Below are positions 1 to 8,947 of a stretch of DNA of 64,000 nucleotides, one piece after another. Every line of letters starts with the position of its first letter. Position 1 is the first letter of the stretch. Both the position numbers and the translations under genes were made by a program. Below the pieces are notes generated by a model. That model did not search any database. It was not told where the DNA came from and was given only the letters and a program-made list of their open reading frames with translations. This stretch comes from Candidatus Eremiobacterota bacterium (lineage in GTDB: Bacteria; Vulcanimicrobiota; Vulcanimicrobiia; Vulcanimicrobiales; Vulcanimicrobiaceae), in NCBI GenBank assembly GCA_019240525.1, contig JAFAYE010000001.1, forward strand, positions 469,300-533,299. Direction: 5' to 3'.

Positions 1-58
1 TGGCGGGCCGTCTTTGGGAGGCACCAACGGAATCCTTGCCTATCGTCAACTTTTTCGC

Positions 59-87
59 TTGCTCCCAAGGCGCGGCCGTGATACTAT
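59..87 (+). promoter_or_regulatory. Predicted sigma-70-type promoter of rpmB, probably leaderless
   Basis: A -35-like TTGCTC at 59-64 and a -10-like TACTAT at 82-87 are separated by 17 bases. A start site about seven bases after the -10 box would fall at about 94, only a few bases before the rpmB ATG at 97. No Shine-Dalgarno sequence lies in front of that ATG, which fits a leaderless or nearly leaderless transcript. The boxes are seen in the sequence; the start site is inferred. Confidence 0.5.
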
Positions 88-96
88 CGGCCGGCT

Positions 97-288
97 ATGG
101 CAAAGCGGTGTGAAATTTGCGGAAAAGGCCCAAAAGCCGGCAACAACGTCAGTCACGCTATGAATAAGACGAAGCGTCGCTGGCTGCCAAATCTACAATC
201 GGTCCGCGTCGACGATCGCGGCGTTCACCGCACCGCGCGCGTCTGCACCGGCTGCCTTCGCTCGAATCGAGTCACGCGCCGCGCCTAG
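97..288 (+). CDS. rpmB: 50S ribosomal protein L28
   Basis: This 63-residue protein is a structural component of the large ribosomal subunit. It has the usual L28 opening ([10 protein letters not shown]), the basic KTKRRW-PNLQ stretch and a C-terminal RSNRVTRR tail. Cys5 and Cys8 pair with Cys50 and Cys53, so this is the zinc-binding (C+) form of L28. It is monocistronic: thiL converges on it, and only one base separates the two stop codons, leaving no room for a terminator hairpin between them. Confidence 0.95.
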   Translation: MAKRCEICGKGPKAGNNVSHAMNKTKRRWLPNLQSVRVDDRGVHRTARVCTGCLRSNRVTRRA

Positions 289-289
289 T

Positions 290-1270
290 CTAGGTGGCAG
301 CCTGTTGCGCGAAGTGATCCCAGCCCGAAGGTTCCAAAGTCTTTCCACGATAAGTGACACCGCGCTCGGTGCTTAGCGCGCCAACCCTGCATAACTCGCG
401 TCCAAAACGTTTCTCGTAACACCTCGCTAGGTGGCCGAATGCGCGCGGCCGGATTGCGACGAGCAGTTCGAAATCGTCGCCGCCCTTTAGAGCGAAATCA
501 TCGGCGTCTTCTCCGTGCAACTGCGCTACCGCGCGGGCCGATACGGCGACCGGGACGCCTTCGAGCGTTGCGCCGCATCCGCTTGCGGCTGCCAGCCGAT
601 GAACGTCGGTCGATAAGCCGTCTGAAAGATCGGTCATCGCGGTGACGTTGCGGCTGGCCCCGAGAAACTTTCCTTCCGCAACTCGCGGCTGAGGCCGGCG
701 AAATGCTTCGATCGCTTCTTCGCGTCCTTCGACGTTCGTCGCCGCGGGATCGCGTGTCAGCTCGAGGCCGGCTCGCGCAGCGCCCAGCGGACCGGTAACG
801 GCAAGCACCTGGCCGGGCCTTCCGCCGTCGCGCAACTTTACATTCGAGGTACGGACTTCGCCGACGACCGTCACGGCAATCGTCAGCCCGCGCGCGCGGG
901 AAAGATCCCCTCCAACGATCGCGAGCTTAAACCGCGCCGCGCAAGCCGCGATACCGCTATAGAGTTCGAGGATCTCCTCGCAACTCGACCCGAGAGAAAA
1001 ACCCAGAGCAACGGTTCCCAACACGGGCCGCGCACCCATCGCAGCAAGATCGCTCAAATTTGCCGCCATAGCGCGCCATCCGGCGTCTCGGAGCGACATC
1101 GCATCCCGGGTAAAGTCGACGTCTTCTACCAACATGTCGCTCGAGATGGCGCTGCGGTGCGAGCGTGAGGGCTGCCACAGCGCCGCGTCGTCGCCGATGC
1201 CAAGCTTGACGCCATTCCCTGTCACGCGACAGAGCTCGGCTATCTTCGCAATGACCTCGTCTTCGGTCAC
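290..1270 (-). CDS. thiL: Thiamine-monophosphate kinase
   Basis: ThiL phosphorylates thiamine monophosphate to thiamine diphosphate with ATP, the last step of cofactor synthesis, in the cytoplasm. The 326-residue protein has the normal family length and shows the typical motifs: GIGDDAA near residue 25, SSDMLVEDVDF, a central VGGDLSRA, and TDLSDGLSTD near residue 210. The GTG start overlaps the rpe stop codon by four bases (GTGA), so translation is probably coupled to rpe. It is the last gene of the cmk-to-thiL operon. Confidence 0.93.
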   Translation of the reverse strand: MTEDEVIAKIAELCRVTGNGVKLGIGDDAALWQPSRSHRSAISSDMLVEDVDFTRDAMSLRDAGWRAMAANLSDLAAMGARPVLGTVALGFSLGSSCEEILELYSGIAACAARFKLAIVGGDLSRARGLTIAVTVVGEVRTSNVKLRDGGRPGQVLAVTGPLGAARAGLELTRDPAATNVEGREEAIEAFRRPQPRVAEGKFLGASRNVTAMTDLSDGLSTDVHRLAAASGCGATLEGVPVAVSARAVAQLHGEDADDFALKGGDDFELLVAIRPRAFGHLARCYEKRFGRELCRVGALSTERGVTYRGKTLEPSGWDHFAQQAAT

Positions 1271-1920
1271 GCCAAGCGTGCGCGAATCCGGCGCAGCGCC
1301 TCACCCGGATCCGCTTGGCCGAAAATCGCCGAGCCCATGACCAGCACGTCGGCGCCGGCCTCGACGAGAGCCTGAGCGTTCTCGGCGTCGACTCCGCCGT
1401 CCACCTCGATCAAACACGCCGTATTTCGGCGATCGAGCAGCGCGCGTGCCTCACGGACCTTCTCCAATGCCCGCGGGATGAAGCGTTGCCCGCCAAAGCC
1501 GGGATTGACGCTCATCACGAGTACGGTCTCGCAATCCTCGATGATGTCTTGCAGCATTGCAACCGGCGTTTGCGGACAGATGGCGACGCCCGGCTTCGCG
1601 CCGGAGTCGCGAATATGCGTCAGCAGCCGTTGAGCGTGAGACGTTGCTTCCAAATGGAACGTTATGCGATCGCATCCGGCGCGGCGGAATTCGTCCACGT
1701 ATCGCTCGGGTTCGGCGATCATCAAATGCGCATCGAATACGAGCGGCGAAAGATTCCGCAAGTCGCTGATGATCTTCGGACCCCAGGTGATGTTCGGCAC
1801 GAAGTGGCCGTCCATAACGTCGAGATGCAGATACTGCGCGCCGGCATTCTCCACGCTCGCTACCTGTTCGGCAATTCGCGCAAAATCGGCAGACAACAAC
1901 GACGGCGCGAGGATCGGCAC
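1267..1920 (-). CDS. rpe: Ribulose-phosphate 3-epimerase
   Basis: Rpe interconverts ribulose 5-phosphate and xylulose 5-phosphate in the pentose phosphate pathway. The protein has the classic TIM-barrel epimerase motifs: APSLLSADF at the N terminus, the LDVMDGHFVPN metal/substrate segment, VMSVNPGFGGQ, and EVDGGV with GADVLVMGSAIFG at the C-terminal phosphate site. I place the start at a GTG at 1920 (217 residues), which puts the PILAPSLLSADF motif at the N terminus as in homologues. An in-frame TTG at 1968 would add 16 polar residues. The other pentose-phosphate genes are at 18.7-27.8 kb, so rpe is separate from that operon. Confidence 0.92.
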   Translation of the reverse strand: MPILAPSLLSADFARIAEQVASVENAGAQYLHLDVMDGHFVPNITWGPKIISDLRNLSPLVFDAHLMIAEPERYVDEFRRAGCDRITFHLEATSHAQRLLTHIRDSGAKPGVAICPQTPVAMLQDIIEDCETVLVMSVNPGFGGQRFIPRALEKVREARALLDRRNTACLIEVDGGVDAENAQALVEAGADVLVMGSAIFGQADPGEALRRIRARLA

Positions 1921-1970
1921 CTGTCGGCGGTTCGCCCGCTCGTTGCTCGACTCCGCTCGTGACCACAATG

Positions 1971-2966
1971 CTAGAACGGCGATGGTGTCGGTGATGGACC
2001 GGGGCTGCCGTAAACCTTCGGTGGTTCCGTGCCCAGGCGCTCTTCTCCAACCAGCGTGTTGTTAACGTACATGTCGAGCAGCGACGTCCCGACGGCCGCC
2101 ACCGTAAAATCGAGTTTCTGTCCCGGCTCGGCAAATGCATGGTAAAAATCGTATCGTCCGGTTTCGTCGGTCAACGAGAGCCGCACGTCCAGTTGCTGAC
2201 CGTTAACAACGTTGTCGGGCTCGGGAACCGAAACGAGGACGTGAACCTGGCGAACGATGTATCCCGATTCATTTGGGCCGGCGCTAACTTGCAGAGCTAC
2301 GGGATCGTAGGACGCAATCTTTGCGCGCGGGGGCGGCACCTGTCGCGCAACGATGCCGTGCGGTGGACCATTCCGCCCCAACGGGGTCCAGACGACCTGA
2401 CCGAGCTTGATGCCCGCGTCGGCGGCCAGCGTCCGAGCCTGGTCGATCGTCAAACCGACGAAATCGGGCACGAGCACGTTCGCGCGTCCGCCACGGCTTA
2501 CGACGAGCGAAACCGTATCGCCCTCGTGAACGCTCTGCAGCGGAGCCGGATCTTGCGAAATCACGTGCTCCTCTGGAATAACGTCGCTTCGACCGTACGT
2601 GATCCGCCCTAGCTGCAGATGGGCATGCGATAGATCGAGCTCGACCTCACGCATCGATTGATAGCGCAAATCGGGCATGAGGCGCGCCACGATCCCATCG
2701 CTGATGACGAACGAGACTTGGCGCCCCTGACGGACTTGTTCGCCGGCATCGGGGCGCTGCATAACGACGACGTCTTTGGGATAGCGATCGCTAATCTGAT
2801 GATCCACGACCGCCGAGCTGAGTTTTAGTCGCTGGACTTCAGCGTTGGCATCGGTCAGCGTCTGACCGATGAAGGACGGGACGGTCACCGTCGCCGACGA
2901 CGGAAGGAGAAAGTCGTAAATCTGACGTCCGAACCAGACCACGACGGCAACGAAAATCACGAGCAC
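1971..2966 (-). CDS. Membrane-anchored protein with three PASTA domains, no kinase domain
   Basis: The protein has one N-terminal transmembrane helix (about residues 1-20) followed by three consecutive PASTA repeats, which in other proteins bind peptidoglycan or muropeptides. The repeats are about residues 27-95, 97-165 and 168-230. A C-terminal domain of about 90 residues without clear identity ends in a Pro/Ser tail. PASTA repeats normally sit on Ser/Thr kinases of the PrkC/PknB type or on class A PBPs; neither catalytic domain is present. The GTG start at 2966 is conservative. The frame stays open upstream to the end of yebC and codes for a plausible juxtamembrane stretch (AYLPRDWVFTV), so a longer protein is likely. 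Outward-facing topology is inferred. The next gene, rpe, follows closely. Confidence 0.8.
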   Translation of the reverse strand: MLVIFVAVVVWFGRQIYDFLLPSSATVTVPSFIGQTLTDANAEVQRLKLSSAVVDHQISDRYPKDVVVMQRPDAGEQVRQGRQVSFVISDGIVARLMPDLRYQSMREVELDLSHAHLQLGRITYGRSDVIPEEHVISQDPAPLQSVHEGDTVSLVVSRGGRANVLVPDFVGLTIDQARTLAADAGIKLGQVVWTPLGRNGPPHGIVARQVPPPRAKIASYDPVALQVSAGPNESGYIVRQVHVLVSVPEPDNVVNGQQLDVRLSLTDETGRYDFYHAFAEPGQKLDFTVAAVGTSLLDMYVNNTLVGEERLGTEPPKVYGSPGPSPTPSPF

Positions 2967-3013
2967 GACGGTGAAAACCCAATCGCGCGGTAGATACGCT
3001 TGGATCGACGACC

Positions 3014-3760
3014 TCAGGCCAACGCCTCCTCAGGGACGCTGCTGAAGTCGAGGTTGCTGAAGAGTTGCACGACGTCTTCGTGCTCTTCGAGCGCTTCCAA
3101 AAAGGCCAGCGCCGCCGAGAGTTCGGCGCCCTGCAACGCCACTCGCGTTTTCGCACGCATCCCGAGATAGACGTCGGAGACCTTCAGGCCGCGGGCCCGA
3201 AAATCGTCGCGCACCTCCGCCAAACGCGCCGGTTGCGTGTAGATGAGCGCAACTTCGTCATCGTACTCGATGTCATCGACGCCGTCGACGAGCGCCTCTT
3301 CCATGAGCGCTTCTTCCGATTTTCCCGCGGGATCGGCTTCGATGACTCCAACCGGATCGAACATCCAAGCAACGCTGCCGGTCTCTCCTAGGTTTCCTTC
3401 GTGCCGGCTGAAGAGAAATCGCAACTCGCTCGCGCTCCGGTTTCGATTGTCGGTGGCCGCATCGAGGACCACGGCGATTCCGTGGGGACCGTACCCCTCG
3501 TAACGTATCTCTTCGATCTCGCGTTCGCCGCCCTGTCCGCTGCTGCGCGCGATGGCGCGCTTGATGTTTTCATGCGGCATGTTGAACTCGCGAGCTTTTT
3601 CCACCGCCATCTTCAGGCGATAGTTGGCCTCGGGATCGGGCGAACCGTTCTTAGCGGCCAGAATGATCTCTTTGCTCAGCTTCGTAAAGAGCGCGCCGCG
3701 CTGAGCGTCGACCTTGCCCTTCTTGAGCTTGATGTTATGCCACTTGGAATGTCCTGACAT
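3014..3760 (-). CDS. yebC: YebC/TACO1-family protein
   Basis: This 248-residue cytoplasmic protein matches the YebC/PmpR family over its full length. It starts with the signature MSGHSKWHNIKLKKGK and contains the NMPHENIKRAI segment, the RYEGYGPHGIAVV motif, and the acidic SVAWMFDPVGVIE region. Family members have been described as DNA-binding regulators and, more recently, as factors that relieve ribosome stalling at proline-rich stretches. Which role applies here cannot be told from sequence. It sits 25 bases after the mannosyltransferase-like gene in the same operon. Confidence 0.93.
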   Translation of the reverse strand: MSGHSKWHNIKLKKGKVDAQRGALFTKLSKEIILAAKNGSPDPEANYRLKMAVEKAREFNMPHENIKRAIARSSGQGGEREIEEIRYEGYGPHGIAVVLDAATDNRNRSASELRFLFSRHEGNLGETGSVAWMFDPVGVIEADPAGKSEEALMEEALVDGVDDIEYDDEVALIYTQPARLAEVRDDFRARGLKVSDVYLGMRAKTRVALQGAELSAALAFLEALEEHEDVVQLFSNLDFSSVPEEALA

Positions 3761-3785
3761 CGTGCAAACCTCAAAACGCTCTTCG

Positions 3786-6700
3786 CTAGCCCGGACCGAT
3801 AACCCAGGTTGGGAACCACATGCGCGCGTGCCAAGCGCTCCACGAGATCGGATGCGCCGCCAAGATCGGATAGAAAAAGACGAAGCTCAATGCGGCTGCG
3901 GCAACGTAGAGCCCCACGCCGGCACTTCCCAGCCAGCGCGCACCGTCCCGCCGCTGAGCCCATTGCCAGAGCCGCTGAAGGATGATGACGTTGCACAGGC
4001 AGATCAGCGGAATGTCGACATAAAAGTGATACGCAAAAGTGATGCGCGGAGAGCGTATCCATGGCAACCATTGCAGCAGATAGGTGATCACGATCAAGGC
4101 GTACGCCTTGTTCCGCTCGCGCCACGCCAACAGCGCCACCCAGGGCACGCACACCAATCCGAACCATAAGATCACCGGATTCGGCAGCGAGGTGATCTCA
4201 TAGACGCAACAGCCGCTGGGATTGGTCGGGTCTTTACGATGGTCCTGATAAAAATAGGCCACGGGCACGTAATCCAGCGGCCACTCCCACCACTTTGAAG
4301 AGTACGGGTGCGTCGCCTTGAGGGTGTCGTGATACTCGAACATCGAGTACTGTCGATAGACCAAGTCGTTCGCGTTGTGAATCTCGCCGGGATCGGGTGA
4401 GTGACGTAACAGATCGGGCACCCAAACGAGTGCATAGACCGTCGCGCTGACCAGAAGAATCGTCGCCAGCGCGGCATCGAGCCGAAAGCCGCGCGGGTTG
4501 CCCCAGAGCGCCGGGCGAGATTCGAAGAAGTACCGTTGCATCCAAATCCACGCCAGCACCACGAAGCTCACGCCGAAACCCATGACCCCGTACCATTTGG
4601 TGCTGACGAGCAATCCGAGCGCGACGGTAAAGAAAATCAGCCAGAGCTTCGAGGAACGGCCACGCTCGACGGCGGTTCCGGTACGGATCTCGTCGCCGGC
4701 ATAAACGGCGGTGCCCGCGGGCGTCGCGTAGGTAACGCGTGCGTCGCGGCGATACTCGATCGTCAAGGGTTCGTCCCGATAGACGAGCGCTCCACTCTTG
4801 GGTTGCGAAACTGCGCCGCGCGCAATCTTTCCGCGCGCGTCGATGGTTCCGCCGTCGGCCGCGAAGAGTTCGGTGCCGTCGCCGCTGCGCAACGCGTACG
4901 ACCCTTCGGCGAACGTCAGCTGCCGGCGTTCGTCGCCGAAGTAGCGCGGAAAGCCGATGTAGCGGACAAAGAGGTAGCACAAACACGCGATGTAGAGCGT
5001 CAGGACGGTCGTTGCCGCGCCATCAAAACCCAAGCGCAGGCGGCAGAACTGTCCGATCGCGGCGCCGACAATCAATGCGGCCGCGGCGCCTGCCACTAGT
5101 CCCGGCCACGGCAGGGTCACGTTAACTCGGTCGCCGACTTGGGAGCTTATCCAGAAGCGATAGAACGCGTAGACTGCGAAGGTCGCGAAGAAGACAACGA
5201 AGCCTTCTGGCGTGGCGGTCCGCGATTGCACGAAGTGCATGCCGTCGAAGGTCAACAGCAGCGCCGTGATGGTCGCGAAAAACGTCGAGCCCGTGACGCG
5301 CTTTGCGAAACAATAGAGTAGCATCACGACGAGAGCGCCGAAGACGAGGTCAAGAAAGCGCCAACCGTAAGGATTGTCGCCATTGCTCATGTGACCGATG
5401 ATGCCGTTGAGGAACGTCCACCCCCCGACGCCATGGCCCTTCGGCATGCCGCCGAAGAGCATCATCGAAAAGGTGATCAACAGCTTGCTGAGCGGAGGAT
5501 GAGTATTTTCGTAGATCCGCAGATTCTGCAAATACTCTTCACCGGCACGAGCGAAGTACGTCTCGTCGAAGATGCCGCACCGCTGCAGACCCATTTCAGC
5601 CCAACAGGATGAACCGTTCGGCCACCAATATCCGATGAACGAAAGAATGAAGTTGCCGATGCCGAGCGCAGCGACAATCGCATAGTCGAGCGGCCGGCGC
5701 ATCGCCGCTAGGCCTTCGCCGGGATCGAACCAATTTCGGGTGCTGCCCGCGTGCGAAACGGGGGCATCGGCCTCATCGCGTTCGCGAGCTGCTGAGCTTC
5801 GGGCGTTGGCTTCGGAGGCTCCGAGATACTGATATCCCAGCACGAAGAACGTGCCGACCGCCAAGAGCGAAAATGCCGTCGTCCACCAGCCCCACAGATT
5901 TTGGGCGTTGACGCCGGGCGTGTTACTGGTAACGACGTGCAGGTAGTCCAGGCTATAGACGAGATTGGCGAAGAGCACGACCGAGAGTGCGACCGCGCCC
6001 CAGAGATAACGGCGCGCGAACGGTATGCACGCGATCGTGAAGAGCAGGCCGTTGAAAAGATACCGCTCGTGCATGCGCGTGGCGAGCACGAAAAAAGCGA
6101 GCGAGGCGATCGCACATCCTTCGAGCAGAGCTTGCGAACTGCGGTCTTGCAGATAGCGCCAAACGATGAGCGCCAGCGCGGCAAGCACGAGCAGCACGCC
6201 CCAGAGGTATTGCGGCAGTAACAAGATGTTTTGATTGTCGGGAAGCCATAGTGCGCCCCGGAGGGCCCACAGGTTGAACGCGTTCACGCTGTTATAGGGA
6301 TAGACGTTGGAGCCGTACGCATAGCGTTCCAGCAGCCAGCCCAATGCAGCGACTGGATTGCCCGGATGGAAGGGCTCCGTAAGAAGCAATGCCAGGGCGA
6401 TCGCCGCGGCAATGCCGATGGCGGTTGCGACCAAGCGCGCGCGACGTCGCAGCGGATCGACGAAAGCGAAGGCCATCATCAGCGGCAGCAAGACCGCGGC
6501 CTGCGGCTTGATCAGCAGCGAATAGGCGAAGGCCACCCACGCTCCGACGATCCAGGCGGTATGCGCCCTGCTTGCAGATGCTTCGTCCCCGCTTCGCAGC
6601 AAGGCAAACAGCGCGAGTAACGCGAGGCCGCCAGAAATCGAGTCGACCTGACCCCACAGCGCCGACACATAGATTGTCGCGGGGTTGAGTAGATAGAGCG

Positions 6701-7109
6701 CGGCGGCACCGAGCGCGACGCCGGTGGTGGCAAACCGGCGAACGATTGCGTACAGCAGCACGCCGACGCCCAGATCGGCGAGAATGGCCGGCAGCTTCAC
6801 GAGAGCGCGCAAAATGTTTTGGCTTTGATCGTGCGCCGCAAAGAAGAGGTGCCAAACATCTCCGACGACGGCCAGAATATAGAAATAGCCCGGCGGATAA
6901 TCGGCGAAACCGATCGTGGAATAGAACGATGCGAAGCCGTGCTGGCTCAGTCCAAGAGCCCAGGCGACGTAGGTCGTAACGTCGGTCTTGAAACCCTCGT
7001 TGCCGATGACGAGCAGCCGCGCGGCGAAGCCGAGGAATAGGAGTCCGCAAAGAGCCCAGACGAGCCCGCTTTGCCGTGCCGGAGCACGGAGCGTACCGTT
7101 GACGTTCAC
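3786..7109 (-). CDS. Fusion of a GT-C membrane glycosyltransferase and a protein O-mannosyltransferase
   Basis: The 1107-residue protein joins two polytopic modules. Residues about 1-440 are a GT-C-type multi-helix domain with an early acidic motif (KTDVTTYVAW) and a DYPPGYFY motif, like polyprenyl-phosphate-sugar-dependent mannosyltransferases. A short polar linker follows. Residues about 470-1107 resemble the GT39/PMT family: the first lumenal loop has IFDETYFARAGEEY with the Asp-Glu pair and then THPPLSKLL, and a C-terminal WWEWPL segment is present. Between two helices of this half lies a soluble, probably beta-rich insert of about 95 residues (encoded about 4660-4940) that is not an obvious MIR domain. 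It starts with GTG and lies 16 bases after a polyprenyl diphosphate synthase gene, which suggests that a polyprenyl-phosphate sugar is the donor. The acceptor (protein or glycolipid) is unknown. Confidence 0.75.
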   Translation of the reverse strand: MNVNGTLRAPARQSGLVWALCGLLFLGFAARLLVIGNEGFKTDVTTYVAWALGLSQHGFASFYSTIGFADYPPGYFYILAVVGDVWHLFFAAHDQSQNILRALVKLPAILADLGVGVLLYAIVRRFATTGVALGAAALYLLNPATIYVSALWGQVDSISGGLALLALFALLRSGDEASASRAHTAWIVGAWVAFAYSLLIKPQAAVLLPLMMAFAFVDPLRRRARLVATAIGIAAAIALALLLTEPFHPGNPVAALGWLLERYAYGSNVYPYNSVNAFNLWALRGALWLPDNQNILLLPQYLWGVLLVLAALALIVWRYLQDRSSQALLEGCAIASLAFFVLATRMHERYLFNGLLFTIACIPFARRYLWGAVALSVVLFANLVYSLDYLHVVTSNTPGVNAQNLWGWWTTAFSLLAVGTFFVLGYQYLGASEANARSSAARERDEADAPVSHAGSTRNWFDPGEGLAAMRRPLDYAIVAALGIGNFILSFIGYWWPNGSSCWAEMGLQRCGIFDETYFARAGEEYLQNLRIYENTHPPLSKLLITFSMMLFGGMPKGHGVGGWTFLNGIIGHMSNGDNPYGWRFLDLVFGALVVMLLYCFAKRVTGSTFFATITALLLTFDGMHFVQSRTATPEGFVVFFATFAVYAFYRFWISSQVGDRVNVTLPWPGLVAGAAAALIVGAAIGQFCRLRLGFDGAATTVLTLYIACLCYLFVRYIGFPRYFGDERRQLTFAEGSYALRSGDGTELFAADGGTIDARGKIARGAVSQPKSGALVYRDEPLTIEYRRDARVTYATPAGTAVYAGDEIRTGTAVERGRSSKLWLIFFTVALGLLVSTKWYGVMGFGVSFVVLAWIWMQRYFFESRPALWGNPRGFRLDAALATILLVSATVYALVWVPDLLRHSPDPGEIHNANDLVYRQYSMFEYHDTLKATHPYSSKWWEWPLDYVPVAYFYQDHRKDPTNPSGCCVYEITSLPNPVILWFGLVCVPWVALLAWRERNKAYALIVITYLLQWLPWIRSPRITFAYHFYVDIPLICLCNVIILQRLWQWAQRRDGARWLGSAGVGLYVAAAALSFVFFYPILAAHPISWSAWHARMWFPTWVIGPG

Positions 7110-7125
7110 GCTTCGTTCCTTGCCT

Positions 7126-8106
7126 TCAGCGAGCGGGGGTGAGCCCGAGCGACGTGGTGAGATACTCGCGCAGTTCGGCGTTCGGATGCGCCTCGACGAC
7201 CGCTAGATGTTCGGCGGCCGCTCGTGTGGCGGCTTCGCGGGCGCCAAGGACGTCGAGCGCTTCGACAATTCGCTCGACCGCCGGCGTGTCCAGCGCGTCG
7301 CCGCGCGCATAAGCTTGCGCGACGGCGGCGCGGGGCGCTGAAGCTTGCTGCGCGATTGCCCAGACGACGGGAAACGTCCACTTGCGCCGTGCGATATCGC
7401 TCGCCACGGTTTTGCCGGTCTCGTCGACCGACGACCAGATCCCCGCGACGTCATCGCGAATTTGAAAAGCCATCCCGTACGCGCGTCCGACTGCGCCATA
7501 CGCAGCGATCGCCGCCTCATCGCATTGAGCGGCGTGCGCTCCCAACCGGCAGGAAGCGTCGAAGAGCTGCGCGGTCTTGCATTCAATCATTCGATAGTAA
7601 TCGCGCAATCCTACTGAGGGTTCCGATTCGAAGGACAGGTCGAGCGACTGCCCTTCGCACATTACGGCATGCGCTTCGTGCAACAACGCGAGCATTTGTA
7701 GCACGCGCGCGGCATCGAGATGCGCGCCGGCGTGCTCGAGGCTCAAGAAGCTCAGAGCGCACATTGCGTCGCCCGCATCGATCGCTCGCGCGACGCCATA
7801 GGCGCTCCAGAGCGTCGGACGTCCGTGACGCAGCTCGTCGCGGTCTTCAATGTCGTCGTGTACGAGCGAATAGTTGTGAAAGATTTCAACGGCAACGGCG
7901 GCGTCGAGCGCGCTTTCGATCGGCGCGCCCTCGCTAACCGCAACGCGCATCACCATCTGCGGGCGCAGCCGCTTGCCGCGTCGAGCCGGCCCGTAGGGCG
8001 CGTAACCAAAGTGGCGCAAAAGACTATCGGAGATCTCTTGAGATCCCCGATATCCGGTAATGCGTCCCTCGAGGGCGCTTTCAAAGCGCTCGGCGAGCGT
8101 GGCCAC
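7126..8106 (-). CDS. Polyprenyl (trans-isoprenyl) diphosphate synthase
   Basis: This 326-residue enzyme adds IPP units to an allylic diphosphate. The first Asp-rich motif is DDIED (residues 84-88, in LVHDDIEDRDELRHGRPT), with GKRLRP upstream. The second Asp-rich motif is the divergent RDDVAGIW near residue 225. I chose the GTG at 8106, directly after the ispH stop at 8108. An open frame continues 213 bases further up but only retraces ispH coding sequence. Product chain length cannot be read from sequence. The position between ispH and a glycosyltransferase that needs a lipid carrier suggests a role in carrier or quinone side-chain synthesis. Confidence 0.88.
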   Translation of the reverse strand: MATLAERFESALEGRITGYRGSQEISDSLLRHFGYAPYGPARRGKRLRPQMVMRVAVSEGAPIESALDAAVAVEIFHNYSLVHDDIEDRDELRHGRPTLWSAYGVARAIDAGDAMCALSFLSLEHAGAHLDAARVLQMLALLHEAHAVMCEGQSLDLSFESEPSVGLRDYYRMIECKTAQLFDASCRLGAHAAQCDEAAIAAYGAVGRAYGMAFQIRDDVAGIWSSVDETGKTVASDIARRKWTFPVVWAIAQQASAPRAAVAQAYARGDALDTPAVERIVEALDVLGAREAATRAAAEHLAVVEAHPNAELREYLTTSLGLTPAR

Positions 8107-8107
8107 A

Positions 8108-8947
8108 CTAAGCAGAGGCCGCCAACTCCTCCATCCGTGACTCAACCTTGTCGACAAGCCAGCCCGGCGTCGACGCACCCGACATGAGTCCGGCAACTCC
8201 AACGCCTTTGAACCATTGCGGCTGAAGCTCCTCGGGACCCTCGATGTGATACGCGCGGGCACCGTGCGATTCGGAGAGATCGGCGAGATGCTTGGTGTTT
8301 GCCGACGTCTTGCCGCCAACGACGACCATCACGTCGACGTCTTTGGCGAGCCGCAATGCCTCGTTTTGGCGGTTGTGCGTATCGGTGCAAATCGTATTGA
8401 CCGCGCGCACTTCGTAATACTTCGCCGAGAGCGCGCGCACGATTTCGGTAAAACCTTCGCCCGACCAGGTCGATTGAACGACGACGCCGACGCGACTCGA
8501 GCGCGGAAGGCGCTCGACGTCCTCGGGCGTCTGGATACACCACGCGCCAGGAACGTGGCTAAGCGTGCCCTTCACTTCGGGGTGATTGGGATCGCCGATC
8601 ACGATAATTTTGTAACCGTCGGCCTTGAGCTTCTCGGCCTGAACGTGGATCTTCGTGACCATTGGACAGGTGGCGTCGATGATTTCGAGATGCCTGTCTT
8701 TGGCCTTTTCGAAAACCTCGATCGGTAAGCCGTGAGCTCGGACGAAGAGCGCACCGGCATCCACCTCGTCCACGCTCTGGGCGTTCTTCAGGCCGCGCGC
8801 CGCCAGCGATTCGACCATCTGCGGATTGTGGACCACGTGGCCGAGCGTGGTAACGTCGCCTCGCGAAGCGATGGCCTCTTCGGCCTTCTTCACGGTGATC
8901 GCTACCCCAAAGCAGAAGCCCTGGACGGACGCCTTACGTATTTCCAC
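8108..8947 (-). CDS. ispH: 4-hydroxy-3-methylbut-2-enyl diphosphate reductase
   Basis: IspH is the last enzyme of the MEP pathway and makes IPP and DMAPP with a [4Fe-4S] cluster. The three cluster cysteines are present: Cys12 (FCFGV), Cys94 (DATCPMV) and Cys187 (NTICTDT). The histidines of GHVVHNPQ and the SxSTPxW-like end of the family (SGASTPGWLVD) are also present. The 279-residue length is normal. The GTG start overlaps the end of plsC by 14 bases. IspH followed directly by a prenyl synthase makes a short isoprenoid unit within the operon. Confidence 0.95.
   Translation of the reverse strand: MEIRKASVQGFCFGVAITVKKAEEAIASRGDVTTLGHVVHNPQMVESLAARGLKNAQSVDEVDAGALFVRAHGLPIEVFEKAKDRHLEIIDATCPMVTKIHVQAEKLKADGYKIIVIGDPNHPEVKGTLSHVPGAWCIQTPEDVERLPRSSRVGVVVQSTWSGEGFTEIVRALSAKYYEVRAVNTICTDTHNRQNEALRLAKDVDVMVVVGGKTSANTKHLADLSESHGARAYHIEGPEELQPQWFKGVGVAGLMSGASTPGWLVDKVESRMEELAASA

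Noticed and set aside
8107-8319. Longer N terminus of the polyprenyl synthase
   Set aside because: Arg/Ser-rich translation of ispH sequence; family homology starts at the GTG at 8106.
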